From Tangfeifania diversioriginum (GTDB lineage: Bacteria > Bacteroidota > Bacteroidia > Bacteroidales > Prolixibacteraceae), in contig CAMCBW010000018.1 of the NCBI GenBank assembly GCA_945873105.1, positions 31,189 through 95,188 on the forward strand: a stretch of 64,000 bases of DNA. The letters are read 5' to 3'. Position numbers and translations under genes: made by a program. Each line of letters opens with the position of its first letter. Position 1 is the stretch's first letter. The notes beneath the pieces are model-generated. The model made no database searches, was not told the DNA's origin, and saw only the letters and a list, made by a program, of their open reading frames with translations. This document shows, piece by piece, positions 18,358 to 25,399 of the stretch.

Positions 18358-18393
18358 GGACGCCCACGCAGGGGCGCCCCTGCGTGGGCGTCC
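18358..18393. repeat. Perfect 36-bp GC-rich palindrome
   Basis: GGACGCCCACGCAGGGGC followed immediately by its exact reverse complement. It is strongly GC-rich in an A/T-rich intergenic setting, 10 bases before the TTGGATGA repeats. Such palindromes resemble REP/REPIN-type elements. No gene overlaps it. Confidence 0.8.
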
Positions 18394-18402
18394 GAACATG
18401 CC

Positions 18403-18483
18403 TTGGATGATTGACGTTCGTTGGATGAGCCCTTACATGACTTGGATGAAGGTTGACGCTCTTTGGATGAGCCCCAACGTGTA
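18403..18483. repeat. Short tandem array based on TTGGATGA with 18/21/21-base spacing
   Basis: TTGGATGA starts at 18403, 18421, 18442 and 18463. The last three are exactly 21 bases apart. On the plus strand the tract reads as a WM-containing heptapeptide repeat (WMIDVR, WMSPYMT, WMKVDAL, WMSPNV, stop). It abuts the 3' end of the DUF2442 gene. Whether it is coding, regulatory or a repeat relic is not known. Confidence 0.7.
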
Positions 18484-18485
18484 GA

Positions 18486-18713
18486 TTACAATTTTTTTAA
18501 TAAACCGTTGATTGATAAATCTTCATCCAGCAATCTCCAGTGTATTCCATAACCTGAAGGCGAAACTTTAAAGTCATTTCTTTCCTGCTCGGTTGCCTTT
18601 GATAGCTTCTCGGAAATTTCAGACAATTTTACTTTAACGATCTGATTATCTATGGATAAAACCAAATATTCATTTTCAAAAGCAATTTGTGATAAATTGT
18701 ATGCCTTTTCCAT
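18486..18713 (-). CDS. DUF2442-family protein
   Basis: 75-residue protein resembling DUF2442: FENEYLVLSIDNQIVKVKLSEISEKL followed by the VSPSGYGIHWRLLDEDLSI ending typical of the family. It lies 6 bases after the DUF4160 gene on the same strand. DUF4160 and DUF2442 genes are repeatedly found as neighbours and are suspected toxin-antitoxin-like pairs, but no activity is known to me. Confidence is high for a real gene and lower for any role. Confidence 0.75.
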   Translation of the reverse strand: MEKAYNLSQIAFENEYLVLSIDNQIVKVKLSEISEKLSKATEQERNDFKVSPSGYGIHWRLLDEDLSINGLLKKL

Positions 18714-18719
18714 AATTAG

Positions 18720-18968
18720 TTATTCTTTAAAAAAATTATTCCATTCTGTAACCAGGTAATCAAAATGCTCATAGATGATCTTTTTAATTTCACGCCTGGC
18801 TTGAGGTGTTAAATTGTATTCCAGAGCTGTCTTGATTTCGAAATTTTCAATATCCAACCAAAACTTACATTCCATATCACCCTTTTCGGCATGTATGTGA
18901 ATTGGCTCATTCTTCTCATTCGCCCAGAAATATAATCTCCACCCTGCAATTAATAGAACTGTTGGCAT
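18720..18968 (-). CDS. DUF4160-family protein
   Basis: 82-residue protein with the DUF4160 pattern: a hydrophobic start (PTVLLIAGWRLYFWANE), the NEPIHIHAEKG motif with two conserved histidines, then CKFWLD and a C-terminal helix ending EHFDYLVTEWNNFF. It is upstream of, and 6 bases from, the DUF2442 gene and likely co-transcribed with it. The His-x-His motif could bind a metal or be catalytic; this is inference. It is the first gene of a small two-gene cassette in a repeat-rich stretch. Confidence 0.78.
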   Translation of the reverse strand: MPTVLLIAGWRLYFWANEKNEPIHIHAEKGDMECKFWLDIENFEIKTALEYNLTPQARREIKKIIYEHFDYLVTEWNNFFKE

Positions 18969-19036
18969 TTTTTATTTCAAAGTTACAAAAGTTTGTCATT
19001 GGTCGATCCGCCAAGATAGAACATTTGCCTATGATT

Positions 19037-19080
19037 AAGCTACCGGCCAGGAAGACGCACCAGAGCCGGCAGTTCTTTTG
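19037..19080 (+). repeat. GC-rich hairpin repeat, copy 2
   Basis: AGCTACCGGC ... GCCGGCAGTT followed by CTTTTG; loop GACGCACCAGA is shared with copy 3. One stem mismatch (TACC/GGCA) relative to copies 1 and 3 indicates decay. Confidence 0.7.
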
Positions 19081-19230
19081 TTTAGAGCAAAGTATTCTTG
19101 CAAGTTTAATTGACAAAAGCACACTACTAAGGCTAAAATTTGGTAACTTTAATGAGTATTGTTAGCAGAATATTTATAAACACCAATGAGTCTCTAGCTC
19201 TTGTTAAACAATACTTTAAGAAGTTAAGTT

Positions 19231-19413
19231 ATGGCTAATTATAAGAAATTAGATGATTTAGAGTTGGTTTTCGTTAACGAACCCATGTCAGAAAAGGAAG
19301 ACAAAGATTTTAGCGACTTTCTTAAAAATCGGAAAACCAAGCCATTGCCAAAATCAAAACAATATCAAAAGACTCCGACTGTAACTAAACCTAAAAAAGA
19401 GGAATTGGCATAG
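19231..19413 (+). CDS. Small hydrophilic protein of unknown function
   Basis: 60-residue open frame beginning MANYKKLDDLELVFVNEPMS, highly charged and lysine-rich, with a C-terminal proline/lysine tail. A purine-rich stretch (AAGAAGTTAAG) lies just before the ATG. It has no recognised domain and no close partner gene. Its composition is coding-like, but no homologue can be named, so it remains tentative. Confidence 0.35.
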   Translation: MANYKKLDDLELVFVNEPMSEKEDKDFSDFLKNRKTKPLPKSKQYQKTPTVTKPKKEELA

Positions 19414-19438
19414 ATTTTCTCCTGTTAGCTGGGTTTTT

Positions 19439-19544
19439 CACCACATTAGGCACATAGAACACATAGAAGAAGGGCAAGATCAGTGCGTTTAAGTTATTTC
19501 CTATTGCTTTTTTTCCTATTGTGACCTATGCGCCTATTGTGGTG
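19439..19544. repeat. Imperfect long inverted repeat (CACCACATTAGGCACATAG type)
   Basis: Left arm 19439-19463 and right arm 19520-19544 are reverse complements with 21 of 25 positions matching, separated by 56 bases. It occupies the gap between the small hydrophilic gene and the BlaR-like gene. The rest of 19414-19725 holds hairpin copy 3 and nothing gene-like. Confidence 0.6.
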
Positions 19545-19655
19545 ATAAACAATAGTTAGTTACTATTTTGCCCACAATTTTTCAGGCAAATATTGCTTTT
19601 TGTAGTTTAGGTTATAACTTTAAGCCGTTGCAGCAATGCGACATTTGACAATGGT

Positions 19656-19699
19656 AGAGCTGCCGGCCATGGAGACGCACCAGAACCGGCAGCTTTTTT
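19656..19699 (+). repeat. GC-rich hairpin repeat, copy 3
   Basis: GAGCTGCCGGC ... AACCGGCAGCTTTTTT, with loop GGAGACGCACCAGA shared with copy 2. It lies 27 bases from the 3' end of the BlaR-like gene on the minus strand, so here it could serve as a terminator for either strand. Confidence 0.7.
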
Positions 19700-19725
19700 G
19701 ATCTAACAAAAAAAAACTCATTGGC

Positions 19726-21294
19726 TTATTTCTTGGCAACAGGCGCAACATATTTAGCGAACCCTGTGAACCGATAATAGACACTTACTTTTGAACTACC
19801 TCTTCTTGCAGGTTCCCAGTCTGGAATTTGAGCCAGAATTTTTTCATATGCTGCATTTACTTCAGGAATATCACACTGCTTAATTAAATGAGCATTTTTT
19901 ACTTTCCCATCCCTATCTATAATGAAACTGTAGGTTAATTTATATTTCCCAATATTGGCCTTTATTTCAGGAGAATTGTTTAACTTGTTCATCATCCAAT
20001 CACCCCATTTGCCTTGAGTAAACTTGGCACTCTCTGATACATCTCCCGCAAAAAAAACAATATCATCTGAATTGATAGTTGATTGGGTAACAAAATTAAC
20101 GGATGCATCAGCCAATGCTTCCCGGACTTCATCGATACGGTTAAGAGAGATTGATTCATCAACCATAAGAAGAATCCATTTATTACTAGCCTTATTCCAT
20201 TCCTGCCCCTTTGTTGCAATTTCTTGCAATGTGCATAGTTTGTTATCGATGTAATTGCCTTCCTTTTTGATTTCAATGATTTGATTTGTCAGCTCATTTT
20301 GTTTCGGAACAATTACAGATGGTGCGGTAACCTTTCCCGGCAGATTAATCTTTTCGGGTACATTTTCGCCTCTTTTGCCGAACGCCATCAGCAACAGGGC
20401 AAGCAATGGAAGAAAGGTCGCCACCTTCCAACTTCCTGCTTTGTTGGTTTTTGATTTGTTCATCATGGTAATTCGTTTTTTAATTTGACAATGGTTGAAA
20501 CTGTTGGCCAGTGCGAACCTTTCAGCCCCCACTCCCTTTTGAATGATTAACAATTGATATTGGGTTGCATCGATGCCATGGATGAGGGTGTAATCGTCGG
20601 CCTGGAACTCATGGATCTCCTTCAGATCCTTGATCAACCAGTAAATAGCCGGATTGAACCAGTGAAAGATCCGGAATGTCTCGAGCAGCAGCAGGTCAAA
20701 AAAGTGGTACAGCCGGATGTGTGCCTGCTCGTGGGCCAGCAGCGTCTGGCGATGCTCTTCATAATCCCTTTGGGAGAGGATCACATACCGGCCAAAGGAG
20801 AAGGCGGCAATCTCCTTTTCGATGACCAGCAACCGGTAACCATCCATTTGAACAGTCTTCGCCCTCCTGAAAAGGGAAAAGAGGGTATACAGGCCACGCA
20901 ACAATAACAGCAAGGTGAAGAGAAAACCTGCCAGGTAGAGGTATTGCAACAGTTGCTGCTTTGAAAACGTCCAATTTTGATCTGCAATGTCCGGTCTCGA
21001 TTCCTGGGCGACTGAAGCTTCTATGGATGTAAGATTTTCCAGATCGATAGCCGGAATCGCCCCTGTTTGCACTTCAACCGGTGCAAAAACCGGAAGCAGC
21101 TCCACCTGAACAGGAGATTGAATAGCTCCGGGCAGGTAAAGCAACGGAATAACCGCCGAGATGACCACAATCGAAAGCAACACCATCCTGTTAAGGGCGA
21201 AAAAACTCTCTTTGCGCATGACAGTCCGAAACAACAAATAGAGCAGACTAATGCAGATAGTCGACTTAATTAGGTAGGGCAGGAAGTTACTCAT
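19726..21294 (-). CDS. BlaR1-like M56 peptidase / antirepressor with C-terminal TonB-like domain
   Basis: Membrane sensor-protease of 522 residues. Transmembrane segments occur near residues 5-23, 35-55 and 118-142. The M56 zinc-peptidase motif is HEQAH (188-192), with the third metal ligand supplied by the downstream KEIHEFQAD region, and another membrane segment follows near 290-305. The C-terminal ~90 residues resemble a TonB C-terminal domain (YSFIIDRDGKVKNA ... WEPARRG), a common fusion in Bacteroidota. By analogy with BlaR1, it would cleave or inactivate the BlaI-like repressor encoded upstream when a signal is sensed. The genes overlap by 8 bases. The inducing signal is unknown, as no beta-lactamase adjoins it. 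Confidence 0.88.
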   Translation of the reverse strand: MSNFLPYLIKSTICISLLYLLFRTVMRKESFFALNRMVLLSIVVISAVIPLLYLPGAIQSPVQVELLPVFAPVEVQTGAIPAIDLENLTSIEASVAQESRPDIADQNWTFSKQQLLQYLYLAGFLFTLLLLLRGLYTLFSLFRRAKTVQMDGYRLLVIEKEIAAFSFGRYVILSQRDYEEHRQTLLAHEQAHIRLYHFFDLLLLETFRIFHWFNPAIYWLIKDLKEIHEFQADDYTLIHGIDATQYQLLIIQKGVGAERFALANSFNHCQIKKRITMMNKSKTNKAGSWKVATFLPLLALLLMAFGKRGENVPEKINLPGKVTAPSVIVPKQNELTNQIIEIKKEGNYIDNKLCTLQEIATKGQEWNKASNKWILLMVDESISLNRIDEVREALADASVNFVTQSTINSDDIVFFAGDVSESAKFTQGKWGDWMMNKLNNSPEIKANIGKYKLTYSFIIDRDGKVKNAHLIKQCDIPEVNAAYEKILAQIPDWEPARRGSSKVSVYYRFTGFAKYVAPVAKK

Positions 21295-21661
21295 GGCCTT
21301 TGTCTTTGGAGGTTTTGGCTTGCTGGATCAGTTCCCTGATCTCTTCGATCGAGATATTCTCCTCCTCCACAAACATGGAAACCACGGAAGCATAGGATTG
21401 GTTGAAGTACTTTCCCACCATGTTTTGGATGGTGTGCTTGCTGAACTCCTCGCGGGAGATGACGGCCAGGTAGCGGTGGGTATTCCCGAACTGCTCGTGG
21501 CCCAGAAATCCCTTCTCTTCCAGTCCGCGGACAATGGTGGAGATGGTGTTGTAATGCGGTTTGGGTTCGGGCAATTCGTCGACGATCTCTTTGACGTAGG
21601 AGGGGCCTTTTTGCCAGAAGAGCTCCATGAGTTCTTCTTCGCGGTTGGTAAGATGCTTCAT
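21287..21661 (-). CDS. BlaI/MecI/CopY-family transcriptional repressor
   Basis: Winged-helix repressor of 124 residues from the start at 21661 (MKHLTNREEELMELFW), where family proteins begin; the frame is open 27 bases further. The DNA-binding helix region is PHYNTISTIVRGLEEKGFLGHEQFGNTHRY, followed by a C-terminal dimerisation half. Overlap of 8 bases with the BlaR-like gene shows a single transcript. A three-site inverted-repeat array at 21830-21888 is the obvious operator candidate. Confidence 0.9.
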   Translation of the reverse strand: MKHLTNREEELMELFWQKGPSYVKEIVDELPEPKPHYNTISTIVRGLEEKGFLGHEQFGNTHRYLAVISREEFSKHTIQNMVGKYFNQSYASVVSMFVEEENISIEEIRELIQQAKTSKDKGHE

Positions 21662-21712
21662 TTGTCTTTCCGAATTTAGATATTTCACCAGGAGTAATTA
21701 CCCACTAAAGGT

Positions 21713-21781
21713 CACGCAAAGGCCGCAAAGAAACGCAATAGTTAATGACTAAACTTTGCGCTTCCTTAAGGCCTTTGCGTG
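21713..21781. repeat. Hairpin repeat between blaI and its putative operators
   Basis: CACGCAAAGGCC (21713-21724) is perfectly complementary to GGCCTTTGCGTG (21770-21781), with a second inner pairing CGCAAAG/CTTTGCG. CGCAAAG-rich sequences of this kind also occur near 26330 and 29193 in other intergenic gaps. Confidence 0.65.
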
Positions 21782-21829
21782 AAAATAAGCAAGTAACATA
21801 AACGTGCAATTGTTATTTTCAACAAGTAT

Positions 21830-21888
21830 AACTAATTATTCTAGTTTATTAACTATGTTTTTTAGTTGTTAAACTAATATTTTTAGTT
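21830..21888. promoter_or_regulatory. Array of three AACTA-N7-TAGTT sites with exact 21-bp spacing
   Basis: Inverted repeats AACTA-N7-TAGTT occupy 21830-21846, 21851-21867 and 21872-21888; starts are 21 bases apart, about two helical turns, so all three face the same side of the DNA. They lie 169-227 bases upstream of the blaI start codon, with a hairpin repeat between. This is a strong candidate operator for the BlaI-like repressor, although it differs from the classical TACAnnTGTA site. A 9-bp outer inverted repeat (CAATTGTTA at 21807 and TAACAATTG at 21892) frames the array. Confidence 0.65.
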
Positions 21889-21964
21889 TTTTAACAATTG
21901 TGCTTGAAAGTGACCAAATTATTCAAAGAAAATTCTCTTGAGATTGTATAAATCTGATTTGATT

Positions 21965-22084
21965 GATCCCGCTAGGGATCTTATATGGGTAGAAATCGAC
22001 AAATGGTAATTATCTCGTCCCGTACGGGACGAAATGGACTATTTTAACCTTTGCTTTCTACCCACATAAAATACCTACGGCATT
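21965..22084. repeat. Tripartite palindromic element, copy A
   Basis: Order: GATCCCGCTAGGGATC (21965-21980), TATGGGTAGAAA (21984-21995), central palindrome TCGTCCCGTACGGGACGA (22015-22032), TTTCTACCCACATA (22055-22068), and CCTACGGCATT. The GGGTAGAAA and TTTCTACCC arms are inverted around the centre. The same parts occur in reverse order at 40252-40373. Confidence 0.75.
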
Positions 22085-22166
22085 TTGAATATGAAAATTT
22101 AACAGTTTCCCAGTAAAATTTTGTGGCAAGAAAACGAGGCCACTAAGACACTAAAACACAAAGATC

Positions 22167-22622
22167 TCAAGCTTTAAAATAATTCTCCAATGCCTTGTGC
22201 CGGTAGGCAAAAATATCCTTCACCTTCTTGTGCACAAACAACTTCCCTGCTATCCAGCCAAATACTGATTTGCCGATGTCGTAGTGCAGCAGGTCCGTCA
22301 TCAAAACTCCGCCTTCTACTTCCTTGAAATGGTGCTCGTGGTGCCAGATGTGGTAGGGTCCCTGCCGTTGCTCGTCCACAAAGAACTCCTTCTCCTGAAT
22401 GTGGGTAATTTCAGTGACCCAGTGGAGGGGAATGTTCAGCATCGGTTTGATCCGGTAGGTAATCATCAACCCTTCGTACATTTTGTCGGGCAGCTCGGAG
22501 GTAATCTCAAAAACCACATCCTCCGGCGTTACCTCGTTCAGGTTTTTGGGGGTGGCAAAGAACTCCCAGGCCTGGTCGAGGCTGATGGGGAGGAATTGCT
22601 CTTGTCTTAGTCTGTGTATCAT
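22167..22622 (-). CDS. SRPBCC-superfamily protein
   Basis: 151-residue START/Bet v1-like (SRPBCC) fold protein, beginning with the typical RLRQEQFLPISLDQAWEFFATPKNLNEVTP segment, which matches the polyketide-cyclase/cell-division-inhibitor-like subgroup. HWVTEITHIQEKEFFVDEQRQGPYHIWHHEHHF is the conserved central strand region. It has no signal peptide, so is cytoplasmic; proteins of this group bind hydrophobic ligands, but the ligand is unknown. It lies 29 bases downstream of yoeB on the same strand and could be read with it. Confidence 0.8.
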   Translation of the reverse strand: MIHRLRQEQFLPISLDQAWEFFATPKNLNEVTPEDVVFEITSELPDKMYEGLMITYRIKPMLNIPLHWVTEITHIQEKEFFVDEQRQGPYHIWHHEHHFKEVEGGVLMTDLLHYDIGKSVFGWIAGKLFVHKKVKDIFAYRHKALENYFKA

Positions 22623-22651
22623 TGGTTATTACTCCGGCTTTGTGTTTGCAA

Positions 22652-22915
22652 CTATTTTTCGTAATGGTACCTGCAGCTGTAAATGAGCAGCTGATCCTCC
22701 CTGTACTGATAGACCAGCCTGTGCTCCAGGTCGATCCTCCGGGACCAGAATCCAGCCAAATCATATCTTAGTGGTTCCGGTTTACCTATCCCCTCATAGG
22801 GAGTCCTTTGAATGTCCCTGATCAATTCATTGATCTTCGCGACCATCTTTTTGTCCTCCTTTTGCCAGGATTGATACTCGTCCCATGCATTTTTTGAAAA
22901 GGTAATCCGCTTCAT
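22652..22915 (-). CDS. yoeB: YoeB-type toxin (copy 1)
   Basis: RelE-fold mRNA interferase that cleaves ribosome-bound mRNA. 87 residues; it aligns closely with E. coli YoeB, including GIGKPEPLRYDLAGFWSRRI and the C-terminal CRYHYEK. The residues equivalent to catalytic Glu46, Arg65, His83 and Tyr84 are present as Glu47, Arg66, His84 and Tyr85, so it should be active. Its start overlaps the antitoxin stop by 4 bases (ATGA), the usual coupling. Confidence 0.93.
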   Translation of the reverse strand: MKRITFSKNAWDEYQSWQKEDKKMVAKINELIRDIQRTPYEGIGKPEPLRYDLAGFWSRRIDLEHRLVYQYREDQLLIYSCRYHYEK

Positions 22916-23166
22916 CCTGGTATAGAATCAATTGAAACGGTATTGCCCTCTTTCATCTGACTAATTGATTCATACAGCCGGTCCGCATTTGCCTTGGAGC
23001 TCAGCAAATGAACAGTTTCCATGATGGAGTTGTATTCATCCAGCGAAATCATCACCGTTCCTTTGCCCGTCTTTCTCTTGACAATCAGGGTCTCATTGTT
23101 GTCCTCTACATGGTCAAGGAATTTTTTCAATTGGGTCCGAAACTCTGAAAAATTGGCCGCAATCAT
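22912..23166 (-). CDS. yefM: YefM-type antitoxin (copy 1)
   Basis: Phd/YefM antitoxin of 84 residues from the start at 23166 (MIAANFSEFRTQLKKFLDHV). The N-terminal half is the Phd DNA-binding fold (ETLIVKRKTGKGTVMISLDEYNSI); the C-terminal LLSSKANADRLYESISQMKEG region neutralises the toxin. An upstream in-frame ATG would add 11 residues but lies inside the operator region. It neutralises YoeB and, with it, represses the operon through sites at 23193-23210. Confidence 0.9.
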   Translation of the reverse strand: MIAANFSEFRTQLKKFLDHVEDNNETLIVKRKTGKGTVMISLDEYNSIMETVHLLSSKANADRLYESISQMKEGNTVSIDSIPG

Positions 23167-23192
23167 AATTGTCTTATTTATGTTATTAATTA

Positions 23193-23210
23193 CGTACAAA
23201 TATAAGTACT
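23193..23210 (-). promoter_or_regulatory. Putative YefM-YoeB operator and promoter, copy 1
   Basis: CGTACA (23193-23198) and AGTACT (23205-23210) are near-matches to the TGTACA core, with the 12-base spacing known for the E. coli yefM operator. A TATATTTG -7 box (minus strand, 23197-23204) lies between them, so repressor binding would cover the promoter. The yefM start codon is 27 bases downstream. Confidence 0.55.
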
Positions 23211-23304
23211 TTTTGATGAGATGTCAAAATTAGGTGCTGCTAAAATACCGTTGAATAATTCTTTTCTTCACAATAATTCCGTAAATTTGTTAAAAACAGA
23301 GGCA

Positions 23305-23529
23305 ATGGATTTACAAACAGAAAAACTGGAATTAGTCAGAATGGTTTTGGAAACAGATAATCCCAGCATCCTGGCAACAGTAAAAAAATTCCTGACAGAA
23401 TCTAAAAAGGTAGATTATTGGGATAAATTACCCCAATATCAAAGGGATGAGATTCTAAAAGGTGTTGAGGAAGCAGGCAATGGCGAGACAGTGGATTATG
23501 AAAAAATAATCGCCAAACACAGGAAATGA
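23305..23529 (+). CDS. Antitoxin-like small protein, partner of the downstream ParE/RelE-type toxin
   Basis: 74-residue protein from the ATG at 23305 (MDLQTEKLELVRMVLETDNPS). The frame is open back to 23221, but the extra residues look non-coding. The pattern VRMVLETDNPSILATVKKFL followed by a region rich in charged residues (WDKLPQYQRDEILKGVEEAGNGE) matches small addiction-module antitoxins of Bacteroidota. Its stop overlaps the toxin start by 4 bases. It is divergent from yefM-yoeB copy 1, sharing a 138-base promoter region. Confidence 0.75.
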   Translation: MDLQTEKLELVRMVLETDNPSILATVKKFLTESKKVDYWDKLPQYQRDEILKGVEEAGNGETVDYEKIIAKHRK

Positions 23530-23828
23530 ACCGTAGGATACGCTTTTCAAAAAATGCATCGGCTAAATTAGAAAATCTCCTCGTTTACCTTGAAATAGAG
23601 TGGTCGATGAAAGTGAAGGAAAATTTCATCGTCAAATTGGACAGATCATTGCTGCAAATTCAAAATCACCCCGATAGTTTTCCTGCATCAGAGAAAATAA
23701 ATGGTCTCAGAAAATGCGTTGTAACCAAACAAACCACCATCTTCTACAAATATTCTGATCAGGCAATCAATGTTGTTGCAATATTTGATAATCGTCAGGA
23801 TCCCAATTCACAAATGTATCTCCTGTAA
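23526..23828 (+). CDS. ParE/RelE-superfamily toxin
   Basis: 100-residue type II toxin. RIRFSKNASAKLENLLVYLEIEWSMKVKENFI is the N-terminal helical hairpin of ParE-like proteins; FPASEKINGLRKCVVTKQTTIFYKYSDQAINVVAIFDNRQDP is the conserved sheet and C-terminal DxRxxP ending. It could poison gyrase (ParE) or cleave mRNA (RelE); sequence alone does not decide. It overlaps its antitoxin by 4 bases and is followed after 48 bases by the GntP permease gene. Confidence 0.85.
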   Translation: MNRRIRFSKNASAKLENLLVYLEIEWSMKVKENFIVKLDRSLLQIQNHPDSFPASEKINGLRKCVVTKQTTIFYKYSDQAINVVAIFDNRQDPNSQMYLL

Positions 23829-23876
23829 TCTGAAGGTATTTTTCTACCTTTAGCTCAAACTTTCAACCAAACGCTT

Positions 23877-25298
23877 ATGCCCCTGCTCGTTGTCGGGATC
23901 GGAATCATCCTGCTTTTGCTGCTGATCAGCAAATTCAAGATCAATGCCTTTATGGCCCTGCTGGTAACCTCCTTTGCGGTAGGGTTGCTGAGCCATATGA
24001 ACCTGCTGGATATCCTCGATTCCATCCTGAAAGGGATTGGCGATACCATGGGGAAAGTGCTGCTGATCCTGGCTTTTGGCGCCATGCTTGGGAAAATACT
24101 GGAAGAGAGTGGCGCCGCGCATACCATCTCCTTCAAGATGATCGACTGGATGGGGGTTAAAAATATCCAGTATGCCCTGCTGATCACTGGCTTCCTGGTA
24201 GGGTTGCCCATGATGTACAACGCCAGCTTCCTGGTTTTGGTGCCGTTGATCTACACCTTCGCCAAAATCACCAAGATGCCGTTAATCTGGCTGGCATTGC
24301 CCCTCTGTTCGGCCCTCTCCGTGGCCCACTGCTTTCTCCCGCCCCACCCCGCGCCTACCTATGTCTCGTTTATCTACGGTGCCAATATCAACATGGTGCT
24401 GCTCTACGGACTGGTACCCATGGTGCCTGCCTGCCTGGTAGGCGGGGTATGGCTCTCGCGGTTCACCAAAGGGGTGAAAGCCGAAATGCCTGCCGACCTC
24501 TTCCAGGTAAAGGATTTTGAGAAGCATGATCTTCCCGGATTAGGCATCAGCATTCTCTGTGCAGTCACTCCCATCATCCTGATGTTGTTCGGGGCAGTGA
24601 CCGACATTGTTTTTGGGCCACCTCCGGTGAAGGCCGAACTCACCAGGCTCGGGATAGAGAATATCTCCGGCTTTTACCACCAGCTTTTTGCCGGCAAGGG
24701 TTACAGCGAACAATTGTCCGGTCTGTTCGCCGCACTGCTCACCTTCTTCAAATTTATCAGCGATGCCAACATGGCCTTGTTCATCGCTGTGGTGGTTGCC
24801 CTCTTCACCCTTGGACTGCGCAAGGGGCGGTCCATGGACGATGCCATGAACAGCGCCTCCAAATCGGTTGGGGCCGTCTCGATGATTGTGCTGATCATCG
24901 CCGGGGGTGGGGCCTTTTCGCAGGTATTGAAGGATGGTCAGGTGATCGAATACATCCGGTCGGTCTCCTCCTCCTTCCAGATGAATCCGCTAATTATGGC
25001 CTTCCTGATCGCATCGATCTTCCGCCTGGCGGTCGGTTCGGCGACAGTCTCGACACTCACTACTGCCCCGATTATGCTGCCTATCATGCAGCAAACCGGC
25101 ACCTCCCCGGAATTGATGGTGCTGGCTACCGGCGCCGGCAGCGTGATGTGGTCACACTTCAACGACTCCGGTTTCTGGATGTTCAAGGAGTATTTCGGAC
25201 TGAGCATCAAGCAGACCTTCCAAACCTGGACCGTGATGGAATCGACCATAGGGGTGGTGGGGATCCTGACGGTTTGGGGAATGGGGTGGTTATTATAG
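23877..25298 (+). CDS. GntP-family gluconate/organic acid permease
   Basis: Inner-membrane H+ symporter of the GntP family, 473 residues with about twelve hydrophobic helices. Recognisable segments include the N-terminal LLVVGIGIILLLLLISKFKINAF, FGAMLGKILEESGAA, LPPHPAPT and the C-terminal TGAGSVMWSHFNDSGFWMFKEYF. Substrates in the family are gluconate and related sugar acids. The secreted TIM-barrel gene follows after 101 bases on the same strand. Given the pectin locus further on, a uronate-derived acid is conceivable but not shown. Confidence 0.88.
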   Translation: MPLLVVGIGIILLLLLISKFKINAFMALLVTSFAVGLLSHMNLLDILDSILKGIGDTMGKVLLILAFGAMLGKILEESGAAHTISFKMIDWMGVKNIQYALLITGFLVGLPMMYNASFLVLVPLIYTFAKITKMPLIWLALPLCSALSVAHCFLPPHPAPTYVSFIYGANINMVLLYGLVPMVPACLVGGVWLSRFTKGVKAEMPADLFQVKDFEKHDLPGLGISILCAVTPIILMLFGAVTDIVFGPPPVKAELTRLGIENISGFYHQLFAGKGYSEQLSGLFAALLTFFKFISDANMALFIAVVVALFTLGLRKGRSMDDAMNSASKSVGAVSMIVLIIAGGGAFSQVLKDGQVIEYIRSVSSSFQMNPLIMAFLIASIFRLAVGSATVSTLTTAPIMLPIMQQTGTSPELMVLATGAGSVMWSHFNDSGFWMFKEYFGLSIKQTFQTWTVMESTIGVVGILTVWGMGWLL

Positions 25299-25399
25299 CT
25301 GGCCTATCCCTACCGGGGAAACCTCTGCCTATGTATTTCCTTCTATTGATCTTAATGCCCTGAAGGGTAAAATATGATTCAAAAATAAAACAGCTGTTT

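Noticed and set aside
19726..21661. Beta-lactam resistance locus
   Set aside because: BlaR/BlaI homologues are present, but no beta-lactamase or PBP2a gene adjoins, and the BlaR C-terminus is TonB-like, not penicillin-binding.
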